The position numbers and the translations under genes were made by a program. 64,000 nucleotides of DNA from Plutella xylostella (lineage: Eukaryota; Arthropoda; Insecta; Lepidoptera; Plutellidae), in NCBI RefSeq assembly GCF_932276165.1, contig NC_063994.1, forward strand, positions 4,836,001-4,900,000. The letters run 5' to 3'. The notes under the pieces were generated by a model, which saw nothing but the letters and a program-made list of their open reading frames with translations, was not told the origin of the DNA and made no database searches. Below are positions 13,878 through 27,200 of the stretch, one piece after another; position 1 is the first letter of the stretch, and each line of letters opens with the position of its first letter.

Positions 13878-14142
13878 CAGGATGTTGCAAAAAGGGTATA
13901 CTAAGCCGAAACCTACATGTGCAGCATGTTATATCTAAGCCCGAAACTGAAATCAGAATTTCAAAATTCGCGAAAAAAATATATCATTTTCCATAGAAAC
14001 TTTGTTGGTCACGTGACTTTTTACTATGGAAAACATTTTATTTTTTTCGCGAATTTCCAAATTCTGATTTCAGTTTCGGGCTTAGATATACCATGCTGCA
14101 CATGTAGGTTTCGGCTTAGTATACCAATTTTGCAACACCCTG
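13878..14142. mobile_element. Long-palindrome MITE flanked by TA
   Basis: Two arms of about 115 bp are inverted copies, from CAGGRTGTTGCAAAA through ACTAAGCCGAAACCTACATG and CTGATTTCAGTTTCGGGCTT to CGCGAA, around a loop holding CACGTGAC. TA on both sides suggests a Tc1/mariner-type target. The short frames read across it are by-products of the arms. Confidence 0.85.
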
Positions 14143-15235
14143 TATATTACATGTATAATGTATAATATGGTGTAAAATAAGGTATTGTTCTTGTAAATTT
14201 ATGATTTTTTATCGGAATAAGTAAGGTATATTTTCATGTTAACTTTCCTGATAACATACGCATCGCAATTTGCAGAATGAACCAACTTAATTAACTACAA
14301 ATCTTACTAAATATTCAGTAGAAACTAATATTGATATTTGTGGGAGTATACCTAGTAGACGAGACATCTTTGATCTCGAGTCAAATTAGCGGTTTGCGGT
14401 TTTGACATGTTTCATACACTTTCAGGCGCGTTTCAGGTAATAACTTTACGGTGTCCGTGAGATCTGTGAGTATATTGCTTACTTCAGTATGCCACAAATG
14501 TATAAACTTATATAAATGTATGTTTGTGATGTTGTAAACTTTGCCGGCGAACCAATATACAGATGGTTTCAAAAGTGGTAGACTAAGCCGAAAGGAGTAG
14601 AACAAGTTGCTCAGTAAAACCATCATCGTCGTGAAATGATTAGCAAGTCAGAATAGCGTCAATCGCTGACCACCCAGCGGCTCTATCGCGAAGTCAAAGC
14701 GAAATAACATTTACGAAGTAATTAGTATCAAATTCAATACATTTTGAATCCGAAAATCATTGTCAAAACAAGTTTGGGATAGGTACACAAGTTGCGCCGC
14801 AAGTCCATCAAAATGGATGGACTCAACACTCTGGGAGGCTCCTTTCGTCACATCACAACCAAAACCAATTCAATGATCAGTTATAAACATTATTCAAAAC
14901 AAAGAACTAAATGTTATAACTACGGACCATAGAGTAAGTAGACTCGCAGACAGTACATCGCAGTAGGTACGTATACATACTATGGGCGTTACCCACGGCC
15001 CAATGGGTTTCACGCGGCTTACCCTCGAAGTCATCACATATAATAGGATATACTGTCAGTACTGTTGTACGCAGCCTACTTATATTGATAAGTTGAGCAT
15101 TAAACTTTAATGTTGACGTGCTGCCACTGGTTGATTGGGGTTTTTGGAGGTTTCATTGGAAGTCTGTAGTGATAGGACTCACATAATATCAGTCATAACT
15201 ACCCGTTACAGTCCGTTACTGTAACGTTTTAAACT

Positions 15236-15797
15236 ACACTTACGAGCAATGCATAACCATTTTTTTTTAATTAACACAATTTTTTCAACCATTTAATTTA
15301 GAATTTGATCAAAATATTTACGTTTTTGTTGGTTACGTTTTAAGTTCTACAATATTGCAGACGGCGACATTAAGGTAGTATTTTCCGTTTAGGAGTATTC
15401 TATTCTATTCTATTCTATTATCTGTGGGGGTGTAAGTACCTGCACCTGGCTCTCTCGAATGGAACCTTTGTGCATATCCCCAAGGTCTAAACTGCCTTCC
15501 TAAGCTTGGACCATTTTTCCCACCACGCTGGTCCACTGCGGGTTGGTGGGTTCACATATCTAGATGTGCTAGATCTAGATATGCAGGTTTCCTCACGATG
15601 TTTTCCTTCACCGTAAGAGCGATGGTATACATTGTACTTAAGTTAAAAGAACTCATTGGTACATGTCAGCTCCGGGATCGAACCAGCATCTCTGGCGTGA
15701 GAAGCGGGCGCTTACCCGATTGAGCTACCACCGCTCCGCTCGTTTAGGAGTAATTTGGTGCTATTGTCACTGGAACTTTTTTATTGCTCGTGAGTGT
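15236..15797. mobile_element. MITE with ACACTYACGAGCAAT ends (host of the SINE)
   Basis: The left end ACACTTACGAGCAATG and the right end TTATTGCTCGTGAGTGT are inverted repeats. The inner part (AATTTGATCAAAATATTTACG, then GTTGGTTA) matches the copy at 55760-55950 and a fragment near 21390-21490. It is 562 bp including the SINE, about 207 bp without the SINE and its duplicated target. Confidence 0.7.
15398..15740 (-). mobile_element. tRNA-derived SINE, family B, inserted into a MITE
   Basis: Same family as 57737-58069. It is flanked by the direct repeat CGTTTAGGAGTA (15386-15397 and 15741-15752), part of the right side of the MITE-like element 15236-15797, so the SINE is the younger insertion. 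Confidence 0.85.
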
Positions 15798-17693
15798 ATT
15801 AGGTTAGTCTGCTACAGAGTCGTACGCATTTACACAGGTATTTTATACCCCCGATTAGCGTTGACGCTTGACGAATATAATTTTCTGTATTTCTTCATGA
15901 CGACCCCCTGAGTCCCCTTTCGGCATACTACACATATTTATTTATTTATTTATGGGAAAATCACAGCAGTAAACCTTAAATAACTCAATTCTTAATTACT
16001 AAATACAACATTTGATTTACTCCCTTAATGCTTTCCTCAAAGAATTAATTACAATAATTAGATAATTGGCAGCACTCATAGTTCATAATAAATAGTATAC
16101 AATAATCATATATTTACGATACATTGTTACGATACATACCACTTACGCAACACCCTGTATAGAAAGGTTTACTACATACAAAGCTTTGCACTTGATAACG
16201 AACTGTCCCTTGGAACTGAACAACCTATCTCCATATTCTCCAATACCTCCAAAATATCCGATATAGAGCTAGTCCGTATTCCGTACCTCGCACCGACATG
16301 CCGTGGTCTATCTATTCGAATCTGTGCATTCCACTCAGCTCTGGCTGTAGGCGTACTAATATTATAGAAGTTCTTTTTCATAATTTGGTGTAGTTGTCGC
16401 CACCGGGGTTTGACATAAAATAGTTATTTTATAATTTTAGAAGTAGGTATGTATGAATTATGTTGATATAAAATAAGTATAACTTATGTAATTTTTTGCA
16501 GATTAACAGGCGTGAAAAGTGGGAAGCTTTATGCGCTGACAAAAAGATGGCGTGACCTGATAATTAAAAATTAAGTTACTAAATATTAGGTATAATAATA
16601 ATGTATATAAATAAGTGCCATAAATTTTTATGTATATACTTACTTTTAAAGATAAAACATAGTATTTCATTCCTAGCGTGAAAAATCTCACCATGATCAA
16701 TTATCTACTCATATATGTACTCGTAGTATATACGAGTGATTGTAAAGGGCAAAAAGTTGTCGCTAAAGCTGACCTGTCTTTAATATTCGTAGGTCTATGC
16801 TGCGTACTCTGACCACAACACATGTTCAGTGGCGAGCTGCATTCGGACGCTGTCTGGAGGATCAATGCCGTGTCTATCCTACACCTATAGCTTAGCTTTA
16901 TGGCGTGCTGTAAACGGAATTGGGATATGTTCGGTGGACGGCCGGCAGGTCTCGAATTCACGTACTCTTGGAGTGGTTTTGTGAAGATTCTGTAACTGGT
17001 ATGACATAAGCCACTGTGGTGAACTTGGGTTCGGTAAAATATATGATACAAATAATAACAGGATGCTATTAATTGTATTTATTCCAAAATCCGACGATAC
17101 GGCTAGCGCCCTATCACGTCAGTATATACCTACAATGTATAAATAAATAAATGTACAGCTAAAAGCGGGTGAGACTCACTTGCGTGAAAAATAGTATAGT
17201 TATATGTAAATACCTATTTACTACTAGTTCCTGCCTATTCCATTCTTAAACCAATTAATACAGAGAATACATCAAATTAATTTAATCTCGTAATCAAAGC
17301 TAATTCCCCAATTATGCATTAAGTAGCTAATTGGTTTGATTCTGTTCTGGTAAAGTGGCTGTTTCAATTATTAGGATAGGATTCCTAAGATGTATCTATA
17401 CCTATATATGTAATGATTTAGCTTACGATAAATGTGACCAGTTATTTAATTGTGAATGACTGTAAAAAAAATGGTTGTTATTTTGTAAAATAATTCTTTT
17501 TTCAATTATTTAATAGGAATTAACATTATAACATCGATGATGAGGGGTTTCAGCAATGGTTTTGCAACGTTGTAAGTAGGTATACCTAAAAACAACAACT
17601 TTTTTTTTTGTCGTTAAAAAATGATTTAAATCAATTATTAACATAGATGTAGGTACTTTTATAATATGCATCTGTGTGTAATATATATGTTAG

Positions 17694-17781
17694 TATATCA
17701 GCTGTCCCATAGTTCCGATACCCATATTACAGGCTCTGCCTAGCTTGGGGTCAGATGGCAGTCTGTAAAATGTCCCCACAA
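17694..17781 (+). mobile_element. Tail fragment of SINE family A
   Basis: It matches only the 3' body (ATCAGCTGTC..., CTGCCTAGCTTGGGGTC..., TGTCCCCAC) with several differences; the tRNA head is absent. Confidence 0.65.
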
Positions 17782-17939
17782 AACTATTATTAACTATTAA
17801 CCCAGGCTTTTTAAATCCCGCCATACGGCAACCTAACCAAAACACACGACCGTAGGTACCTACTGAACCGCCCAACCGTAACGTCAAGATGTTAATTATT
17901 CAAATCATCGACACGTTCAAACAGCGGCCGGCAGAGGGC

Positions 17940-18060
17940 GCTCGGTGGAAAACTCGCAGTTATTAATAACCCAACATGGCGGCCGCCGCGCAATCTTTGT
18001 CATCGCCGCCCGCCCGCCCTAGCCTGCCTCGATGCATGTACAAAACCACCTAGTGTGACA
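17940..18060 (+). promoter_or_regulatory. GC-rich island with YY1/Pho-type motif
   Basis: CCAACATGGCGGCCGCCG at 17971-17988 contains the YY1/Pleiohomeotic core (ATGGCGGC). The same ATG (17976) opens a 25-codon frame rich in Ala, Ser and Pro that stops at 18053. Confidence 0.3.
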
Positions 18061-20563
18061 ACACCTTAACCCCCACAAAGCGGCAATGCAAAACCTACTT
18101 CAATTTTGAAGCGATAAGGTTTGGTTTTGTATGAGGTTGCTGGGTGAGTTACGCGCGGGTGGCAACACACACCGTGTTATTATAATGCAAGCCAGTACAG
18201 TGTTCCAATGCTTGACAATAATGCATGGCTGGGCTAATGTTTGCTTTGTGCCAGCTCAAATCTAGACTAGTTACGCTGACCACGGCCCGCTCGGGGCGTG
18301 ACTACGTAATTTGAGTTATGGAGTAGAGAATAGACAATTAATGTAGTCATGAATTGTGTATGAGATTAGTTAGCCGCTTTGTATTTTAGTTTACGGTGTC
18401 TTGGTCAAGGTGCGGATTAGCGCATAGATTAATGTGATTTAAATTATACGCTCGCTAGTTTATAATGGTCTATCAATGTGTCATCCTTCCAGTCAATCGC
18501 CACAGCAATGGATTAATTCTGAAAAAAAGCGTGCATTCAATTTTTACTAGATATCCACTCTATGTTTTATGCTAGTCAGTATTTTTTTGGCTCTCCTTTA
18601 CATACTTACTATATAATGCAGTGTATTTCTATTGAGCATCCGTCTACCCATATAAAAATCTGTTGTGTATTTACCTAATAAGTCTAATAACTAATGATAC
18701 TAGGAAGGTATACCTACGTAAATATATTCTTTTAGCGTCCACATAAAGGTATAAACATACAAAGGGAGATGTTACGCTGCACGCTTCTTTAAGCTTCGAT
18801 TATATAAAGCTCTGCCTATATTATATACAGCATGTTTGATAAACATGTATGTTTTTACTTTCATTATCAACTCGTGCACGTGAAGTGTCCGAGTCGCATA
18901 CCTATTGCACCTACTTTTCAGTCGCTGATTGGAAATATTGACGGACGAACGATAATAAGTGTGTGTTTGTAATTGTAAGCAAGCAGTTTCAAATGACGAT
19001 TTTATTTTGTTTTGTGATGTTAATAAAGAGTGTTCTTAACTATAAAAGCAAAATATTATGACCTGCTTTCAGGGGATTTTTAACTTCAGTCCGGTTCCTA
19101 AATTCTAAAATTATAATTAGTTAGTATTTGTAACATCCTGTAGGCGTATGTCCACTCAGGCTGTTTCACAGTTCACGCGTGTTAGGCCTATCGAGTGATC
19201 GCAGCCTTTGTCAGTGGCACCCCACAAGGCACATGTACCTACCTCTTTGCTCTATTTTTATATTTTTTTTTATCTTCACGTTCCTTTTTTTCAGTCAGTG
19301 TTTTTTTCCCGGTAAAGCCTTTTAAGCTTAGGTACTTAGTTAATTTTGGCAGGGGTGCAAAGTAAGCTTACCATTTTATGCATTTTTAGCAGCCACTTTC
19401 CAATGTTTACATTCACATACCTAATGATTACATACGTTTATAAGTATCTTTAAAGTACTTATCGATTTGTTTACTGAAAGTACATACTTATATAATTATA
19501 TAGCATACAAAATACAAACCTTTGAAACCGATAATCCCAAAATAACCTATCAGCTTCATCCCATCTTTGTAAATTTTCCTTTCAGCTACTAATTAAGCTT
19601 CAGACATAACAGACTCGGTACCAGGGCCGCATAACCCATCAGCTAATACATCGCAGTAGAGATCCGTCGTCGGAAATCTAATCACGGAAACAGCAGGCCG
19701 AAGATATGCAGGATTGCGCTGCGGCTGAACAACGTACCGCCTCCTGGTTTCTGCCACCCTGGTACTCTGTGATAGAACTCGTGTTTAACTTTACGACGCA
19801 AAAAGAGGGGTGTTATATGTTTAATATGTTTGTCGGTGTTCCTTTGTCCACGTAATACTTACAGTAATTTTAAGCTGTCCAAACCCAACCAAATGAACTA
19901 TTTTTGTGTTTGTGGTTATGATTTTCAGGTGACACCGATGTGACCATTGTTCTGATTCAGACCATTACTGAAACATCTTTGTTTTGTGAAAATCCTGAAA
20001 TAGAGGTATATGTAGGTTTATGTTAATTAAATTATGATAAGTACCTACCTAATTTTTGCCATTTAATATTATTGTAATTGTAATCAGCGTCCAAACGTGT
20101 ATTGCTCGAGATAAGACTGTCCTACGGAGAACATCACTCTCATAAATTTGTAGTTTACAGACCTTTTCAAAACCAATATACTTACCTAGTTTTTTAGTTA
20201 CAAACCCCGAAGGTTGTATCGGGAGCCCATCGCCCCGTGTTGATGTCTGCTGCACACTACACATCGGCATGTTAATTGTAGGTATTCGTAGATACGAGCG
20301 AGCATGTGCCGAATGCATTGGTGCATTGATATCGTCGGTGTAGGGCTGCCTCCGTCACGAAGGTAAGAGGAGAAAATTTATAGAAAATCACTCGTACACA
20401 TACGAGCATAATACTGCTTAAAGAAACCCTTTCATGTCATCATCATGCATTTTGTTTTTTGTTTATGTATTTTGTGATTAGTAGTAGTTCGGTACTTCGA
20501 TTTTCTATGTAATTACCTGTATTTTATGCCAGATATCACGCTCATATCATAAGGTAATCCTTA

Positions 20564-20806
20564 TCCTTACTAATATTATAAATGCGAAAGTAACTGTGTC
20601 TGTCTGTCTGTCTGTCTGTCTGTCAGTCTGTCTGTCTGTCTGTCTGTCTGTCTGTTACTCTTTCACGCCAAAACTACTGAACAGATTTGAATGAAATTTG
20701 GTATACATACGGTCTAGACCCTGGGAAAGAACATAGGCTACTTTTTATCCCGGAATTCCCACGGGATAACTTTTTAAGGCGAAGCGAAGCTCGCGGGAAC
20801 AGCTAG
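20564..20806 (+). mobile_element. Lep1-type Helitron with long GTCT microsatellite
   Basis: Full-length copy from TCCTTACTAATATTATAAA to GGGAACAGCTAG. The internal (TGTC)n tract at about 20597-20655 is the longest of the five copies, which accounts for the extra length. Confidence 0.88.
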
Positions 20807-21133
20807 TATGCCATATTTAGGCTGGGATGGGTTGATAAAATGGTAAGTAGGTACTTATGAAATTTTCTACGAAATCTTCCTTTTGAATGACGGATCCTGA
20901 CAAAACAATCATCATAGCCGTCCATAACCTCTTCACTAACATAATTATTAAATTTTATTTAAGTTTACCGTAAACTGGCTGGCAGTGGCAGCCCTACGCA
21001 AAGGCAGGTAGCGCGGCGAAGTCATTAGCAGTAATGGCTGGAACCTCGGCCAGACCTACCCGCACTTAATATATCACGAAGTCGACGCGCTGACGTACTT
21101 GCCAGGTCCTATTCCAGTAGCTGGATGCAGAAT

Positions 21134-21267
21134 GTACAGTCAGCTGCGTAAGTAGCTATACTTGGCCCCTTGTCAAACTGACTATTCATTTCAAACATTG
21201 ACGGATTGTAAATAAGGTAGTTTGACAAGGTACAAAAGAGTATAGCTACTAATGCAACTTTTCGTAC
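21134..21267. mobile_element. Inverted-repeat element, GTACAGTCAGCTGC family
   Basis: The left arm (GCGTAAGTAGCTATAC...CTTGTCAAACT) and the right arm (AGTTTGACAAGG...GTATAGCTACTAATGC) are inverted over about 45 bp with mismatches. One arm of the same family is present at about 51259-51303 in intron 5 of the zinc-finger gene. Confidence 0.65.
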
Positions 21268-22976
21268 TATCGGGAAATCGGATGGTTGCCTACCTTAAAT
21301 CTTAGAACCACTTGGAGCCTGCCCGCGTGATCACAACAAACACACAAGCTTGCGCGACGAGTTGGGCACTTGTTATTGTTTTAAAATCGCGACATTGTGA
21401 ATTTCCCCGATAAACATTTAATTTGAATTTTATCACAATCTTTACGTTTTTAGTTGGCAATATTTTCATGCGCTTTAAATGTAATTAGTAAAGCAGCTCC
21501 TAGGCATCATAACTATGTTATTTATGTTAACTCTATGTTTTCTTATTATAATAAGGTGGTTTGAATGTGAATCCCGAATCCCAAGAATACCAGTTTACTT
21601 AGCAGAATGTGCCATCGGCATCAGTATAGCATCCCCATACGACACAGTATGTGTTCGTTACAACTGTTTAAGCACATAATAATATAAGTAATGAGAGCTG
21701 CTGCCTTCAATTATACATATCTAGGTATTCAATTATAGTATTTGATTGATCTAGTTTTCTATTATTTATTAGCTAAGCATGACGGCGTAGTGAATTATAC
21801 CAAGTAATTAGCCTTCTACATCTTAGCCTGTCGGTGACTAAAAATTGAGCTGGAGTAGGGTTTGTCACTGTGGTAAAGCCAGTCAGGTTGTTGCCAGTCG
21901 CTGATGGGCCCCTAGGCACCGGAGAATGGAAATAAGAACCTTTACTTTACCATTTTTCGATGGAAAAAAAATATTTAAAGAAATATTTTTCAGATTATAG
22001 TTTCAAATAACCTACATCCTTACTTACCGTATTATATAAAAAAAAATCTGTCTTATTGCACCCAATACACATGAAATGTAGTATATCAAAGCGAACTATA
22101 TCGTGTATTGTGACTTGTGTGCCGACTGGCAAATGCATCTCTGGCTGAATGCGAACTCATTACTCGTAATGGGCACCTTTGTATTGAAGCTGGATGCTGT
22201 CAGATGCTCAGTTGATTCAGCTATCGTATAGGTGCATAGAGGAGATGTGTATATTCAGTGTTGTACTGGATGTTTAACTTAGTGTTTACGGTTCAAAATA
22301 ACTGTAAGCATTATACGGTATACCTTTAGGTACTTAATGAAACTATTATATAAATAATATAAATATCGGTATTTAAATAGGTTGATAAGTACCCTAAGTA
22401 AGTATTTACACGAGATTATTGTAATACAATACACATAGATACTTACGAGTACTAAGGCTTTACAAAATTAACTACTCGTTTTACAAATGATATATACCTA
22501 CTTACTTTTAATTTTACTTTCAACATGTTTTATACTACCCTTTTATAGGCACTCACTTTTTTGTAAGCCTACTTCAGAAAATATAAAATAGCTGAAGCCC
22601 TAACATTTCCATACGGGCTCTTTTAAACTCCCACGAGGGAGGATAACCGGGAGTTAGTGGGAAGTTCGCCCATAACCGTATTTTACTTATGTCATAAAAA
22701 CTAAGAAACATTGTGCCGCAAAAGTATTATAATAAGACGGCGGGACGGAATGGAGAATGAAGTTGGTATGTGAGATTTTTAAGATAGATTTACTGCTTGG
22801 GACAAAAATTATGATGAGATACTTATTCATAAGAATAAGTAAAAGGTTTAAGTACCTGCAATGTTTAAAACTAAAAGTAGTTTTATGTTAGCTGGAGAAA
22901 ACTTTGAAATTGATTTTTGTAACGTCATTGCCTCATTTTCTATTAACAATTCATATAATGTAGGTACGCTAAAATA

Positions 22977-23052
22977 TGACTGTCTGATAATAACTAAATA
23001 GTTAGGTGTGTGGGACACCTAACTTGTTTGAAAGTTATTATCAGACAAGTCA
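22977..23052. mobile_element. 76-bp hairpin element
   Basis: TGACTGTCTGATAATAACT at the left and its near reverse complement AGTTATTATCAGACAAGTCA at the right enclose a second stem (AGTTAGGTG / CACCTAACT). Confidence 0.65.
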
Positions 23053-23750
23053 GTTCACCATTAACCGTATCGCGTTTATAGTCCAAAAACTAATACTATG
23101 ACATAAAATTACGACCTGCAAAACCGTCCTTTTCATGCCAAAACTCAAGTTCCAAAAGTACATCACAGATTAGCAAACAAATCTCGATGCTGTTGTACAA
23201 AGCACGACCGCGACTCCGTCACCCCAAACACGCATTTCACCGGAATTTTCACTTACCAGCGCCCCCTGCCGGCACACATGCAAATCTCCCGCCAGTAAGT
23301 TTTACCCCACTCTCCCCTTTACGGTCGTTATGGAGAATATAAGATGAATTTCTTCGCAAATAGTTTCCTCTAAGTATCCGACTTTTATATTGGCAAACTG
23401 GTTTTTAATCTGGTAACAACTTTTGCGTTGTGGTTTGGGGATATGGGGGTTTTCATTTTGACGTTAGGTTCATAATATCATGATAGTACTATTGCTACTT
23501 TAGTACTACATACATTTTTAATGAAGTACTTGTAATAGTTATAGTTATAAGCCAGATACTATGTGTAATAATAATTATGAAACTAGTTAAGGAAATCTTG
23601 TGTAAGTTTTCCTGACTTTGATAATTTGAATAAAATATTACATATGTATAACTAAAAGCTGTATGATATACTAAAAAGTTTTTAGGCAACTAAATAAGAA
23701 AAGATAGGAGTATGTATGCAGAGCTGACCGTCAACCTCCAGTAATGCATT

Positions 23751-23774
23751 AGAAGAAGAAGAAGAAGAAGAAGT
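23751..23774 (+). repeat. (GAA)8 microsatellite
   Basis: Eight AGA/GAA units directly upstream of the SINE copy at 23822. Confidence 0.85.
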
Positions 23775-23821
23775 TAGTATTGTAATGTAATGAGTTGTGT
23801 TTCAAACGTAGTTAATAAATA

Positions 23822-24185
23822 AATAATAAATATGTGGGAACATCTCACACACGGCCATCCGACCCCAAGCTAGGCAGAACCTGTGTTATGGGTGTCGGAC
23901 AGCTGATATATCTACACAAAGTCAAAGTCAAAGTCAAAATTTTTTATTCATCGTACAAATATAAAATTTTCTGATGAACGTCAATTTTTACAAATTACTC
24001 TCCGTTCGGATAAGGGGGGGCTCTTTCTGTCACAAATACATAGATAGAGAGATACTAAATATAAATATCAACACCCAAGACCCGAGTACAAATATCTGTC
24101 TTTAAACAAATATCTGCCCCAGCCGGGAATCGAACCCGGGACCTTCGGCATAGCAGTCAGAGCCACTAACCACTACGCCATTCGA
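23822..24185 (-). mobile_element. tRNA-derived SINE, family A, split by a nested insertion
   Basis: Same family as 26665-26914. After CTGATATATCTACACAAA the copy is interrupted by about 110 bp (roughly 23920-24030) that starts with GTCAAAGTCAAAGTCAAA, then resumes with CACAAATACATAGAT. The short repeat ACAAA on both sides suggests a target duplication of the inner insertion. Confidence 0.8.
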
Positions 24186-24762
24186 ACGTTTGGTCGTCTA
24201 ATATTGTAGACTGAGAAAGCTTCCGATTTTCCATCCAGTAGAGTGAATAAAAAAACCGAGCTTTCATGAAACCACTCTCCTTACATCATAACTTTATCAA
24301 TACTAGAATAATAATCACATATTTCATTGAACTCCTAGTCCTATAAACTGCCTTACAATAACATCTAAATCGAATTACCTACTTGTCCAAATGATCACGC
24401 CACATATTAATTTATACACCAATAAGTGTAGAAGCGACGTAACACAGTAATGCCAACATAAGCCAGTGAACAGATGCGCCGCTGCAGTTGCCTGCACTGA
24501 TGCGATTTGAGCTTTACACTTCGTTACACGGCCGCCGTTAAGTCGGTTATGGAAGTGCCGTGAGTGTCGCGGGTAAAGCTGTTATTGTATTCCGATGATG
24601 TTGCAGTTAAATCTGTGCGGTTTTAGAAATTGACCGTTTTGATACTTACCTACATACATTTTTTAAATGCTAAATTAAAAAAATAAAATTGCTGGCAATG
24701 CTGTAATACGGTTCAGAAGTTTTTGATTTGAATTTATACACTAGGTACATTATTATTACATT

Positions 24763-24942
24763 TTCAAAATTCGCGAATTTTTTTTTTATTATTTTCCGTA
24801 GAAACTATGTTTGCCACGTGACTTTTTACTATGGAGAATGTTTTTATTCGCGAATTTTGAAATTCTGATTTCAGTTTCGGGCTTAGATGTACGATGCTGC
24901 ACATGTAGGTTCCGGCTTAGTATACCGTTTTTGCACACCCTG
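24763..24942. mobile_element. Second copy of the long-palindrome MITE, left arm lost
   Basis: It contains the inner end of the left arm, the CACGTGAC loop, and the complete right arm ending ACACCCTG|TA. The first ~85 bp of the left arm are missing. A terminal scrap (GCAACACCCTGTATA) is also at about 16147-16161, and a short related piece at about 14565-14596. Confidence 0.75.
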
Positions 24943-26664
24943 TATATACGTATACTAACTATACTAATTTAGAAACACAATGGTCGTATCCCAAAAATAG
25001 AAACAAGTTAAATAGATACCTACTTATTTAGCTCTAGCTATAGCTATCGTATGCATCTGTCAAACACCGAGTTTAACGGCGATTAAACACCTAACGATTT
25101 ATTTTCATTACAAAAATTAGAGAATAATGTTTTGGGAAAATTGTTAGGAGAGGTTTTTTCAATTCATAAGATGTGATTTAAGTGCTCTATATAAAAATAT
25201 ATTTAAATAGCTACATAATTTTGTTTTTTCGTTTGATTTTAATAATTTCATGTGAGTTTCAGGTTTTTCCGTGCCCATAGCGTATCCTATGTACCTATCA
25301 TATATTTTTCATATATGCCACAGTGTATTTGTTATTCATTTTTTAAAGTATGCAAATACTGTAGACGCGTCTATCATCAGACAATCACGAGTCATGAATC
25401 ATGAGCATGAAACCTCTAAAATTTACAATATTCTGGAAATTTTATGATTGTAGCCTTATCTTTTTGGAGAGAAACTTCAGCCATTCACGAAAGAAAACCT
25501 CAGCCCCTACCCATTTCCATTGACAAAACCTCACATTGCAGAGGACCATTAACCCAAAAACTTGTCCTTTCGAAATGCAGAGCATTTGCCAAATGAAGGC
25601 GGCTTCTTACTTCGAGGCTGGTCCCAAGAAAATACCGAATGCACAGTTGTTGGAAATGCATTTTCCGAGTGGGCGTGGTCTGAATCAGCCAATGTGCAGT
25701 CAGGCGATGTTTAGAACATCCATAACTTCTTGGACTCTCACCCCCCTTTGTTCCTCGTAGTTCAGCAAGGAACCAGAGAATAGCTATGAATTTCAAAAGC
25801 TCAGGCTACACCGGTGGGTACAAGCCACGCCCATCGGATCGCTTGGTTGGTTTTCGCTTCGCGTTAGAACGAAATAGAACTACGTGTTTGAACGGGACAG
25901 CAGTAGCTTTTCTTAAAAGATAGTTGTGAGTTATGTAAGTTGACAATGTGGGTATATACCTAAGGGGTTATGTAAATTAGACGTTATTTATGTGTCACTG
26001 AAGACAGAAATTAGCGTAATGTGAATTGACTGCGGTGAAATATATTGCTCAACTTTAGCTTATTAATTCTGGATCTCAGAGTTTAGTTTTCCTGCCAAAT
26101 CTTACACGATTTATGGCAATGATTAACGTGTTTTGGCTGATCGATATAATAACTATATGTAATTGAATAAAAGTCAGTAAAAGAGTATTTGCGGTTGTGA
26201 AGTTAGGAGCCATTTCAGTATTAGCATATTCAGTAGAGCGATTTTCAGTTAGTACAGTAAGTATCGAGTAAAATTATTGATTGACAGTTAAGTGCCAGTA
26301 AGTACATAGAATCAACTTTCTAATTACTAATCTGGCTTCTATACTTATTGAGTATAAGTAATATTGAATTCTCTACCCTTTTCGACCTTCGAAATTAGAC
26401 AGGCAAAGGGTAGTGGTTGGATGAGGAAATCAAGGGATAAAGTATTTGTGTGGCTCCTTATGCCCTGCATGTGAAAGTGAAAGTGGATGTTTGCTGATGA
26501 TTACCATAGTAACGAAGTATGGATATGAATTTACTAAAAGCCCATCATCCACTATGATATTAGTAAAGTTTTACTTTGTCTCGCACGCAGCTCACACGTA
26601 GTACTTATCATAAAGTTAAACAGCACCCGTACCGTACTAAATCTGATGTAACTTGTATAAATAA
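24943..26664. other. Intergenic; unusual block at 25490-25880
   Basis: No supported gene. The block 25490-25880 is less AT-rich, open on both strands, and contains an inverted GGGCGTGG / CCACGCCC pair (about 25672 and 25824), so it may be an old repeat. Confidence 0.45.
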
Positions 26665-26914
26665 TAATAATAAATATGTGGGGACATCTCACACACGGCC
26701 ATCCGACCCCAAGCTAGGCAGAACCTGTGTTATGGGTGTCGGACAGCTGATATATCTACACAAATACATAGATAGATAGATACTAAATATAAATATCAAC
26801 ACCCAAGACCCGAGAACAAATATCTGTGTTTAAACAAATATCTGCCCCAGCCGGGAATCGAACCCGGGACCTTCGGCTCAGTAGTCAGGGTCACTAACCA
26901 CTACGCCATTCGGT
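26665..26914 (-). mobile_element. tRNA-derived SINE, family A
   Basis: Full-length minus-strand copy, from the B-box/A-box head at its right end to an (AAT)n-rich tail at its left. It gives the uninterrupted reference for the family. Confidence 0.85.
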
Positions 26915-27105
26915 CGACTTGTATGGATCTGGAAGAGGTTTGAAAGTCGAACGACGCTGCTTATGGATTGTTTATTGCTAATGTTTCGGCGGTGGTAACC
27001 CCACCAATCGATCCCTCTACTGAAGGCAATCTCAAGATAACTAAGGTGTTTGCGGATTTATCATCAACTGTTTCTAAACGTGGCCAGATCAACAAGGATT
27101 ATAAT

Positions 27106-27200
27106 TATTATTAAATTCTTTATTGCACAAAGTAAATTGGTACAAAGGCGAACTTAATGCTAGCAGCATTTTCTACCAGTTAACCTTTGGTGATGATGAA
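27106..27200. mobile_element. Degraded LINE 3'-end-like repeat
   Basis: TTCTTTATTGCACAAAGTA, then TCTACCAGTTAACCTTTGGT resembles 47148-47240 (CTTTATTTTGCACC, then TCTACCAGACAACCTTTGAT) and, less well, 4745-4850. The match shows a shared dispersed repeat; its class is inferred. Confidence 0.5.

Larger units (their letters stand above)
15798..20563. other. Intergenic, no gene seen
   Basis: AT-rich. Holds a MITE terminal scrap (about 16147), a SINE A tail fragment (17694-17781) and a GC-rich island (17940-18060). Minus-strand frames at 16172-16381 and 16701-17051 show no recognisable domain. Confidence 0.55.

Noticed and set aside
13917..14165. 82-codon frame
   Set aside because: It reads through the arms of a palindromic MITE and has no protein-like features.
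16701..17051. Minus-strand 116-codon frame
   Set aside because: No domain, unremarkable composition, and no splice-phase partners. It may be chance, though I cannot exclude an old pseudogene.
25500..25796. Open frames on both strands (98 and 74 codons)
   Set aside because: Frames on both strands with no recognisable domain fit a repeat better than a gene.
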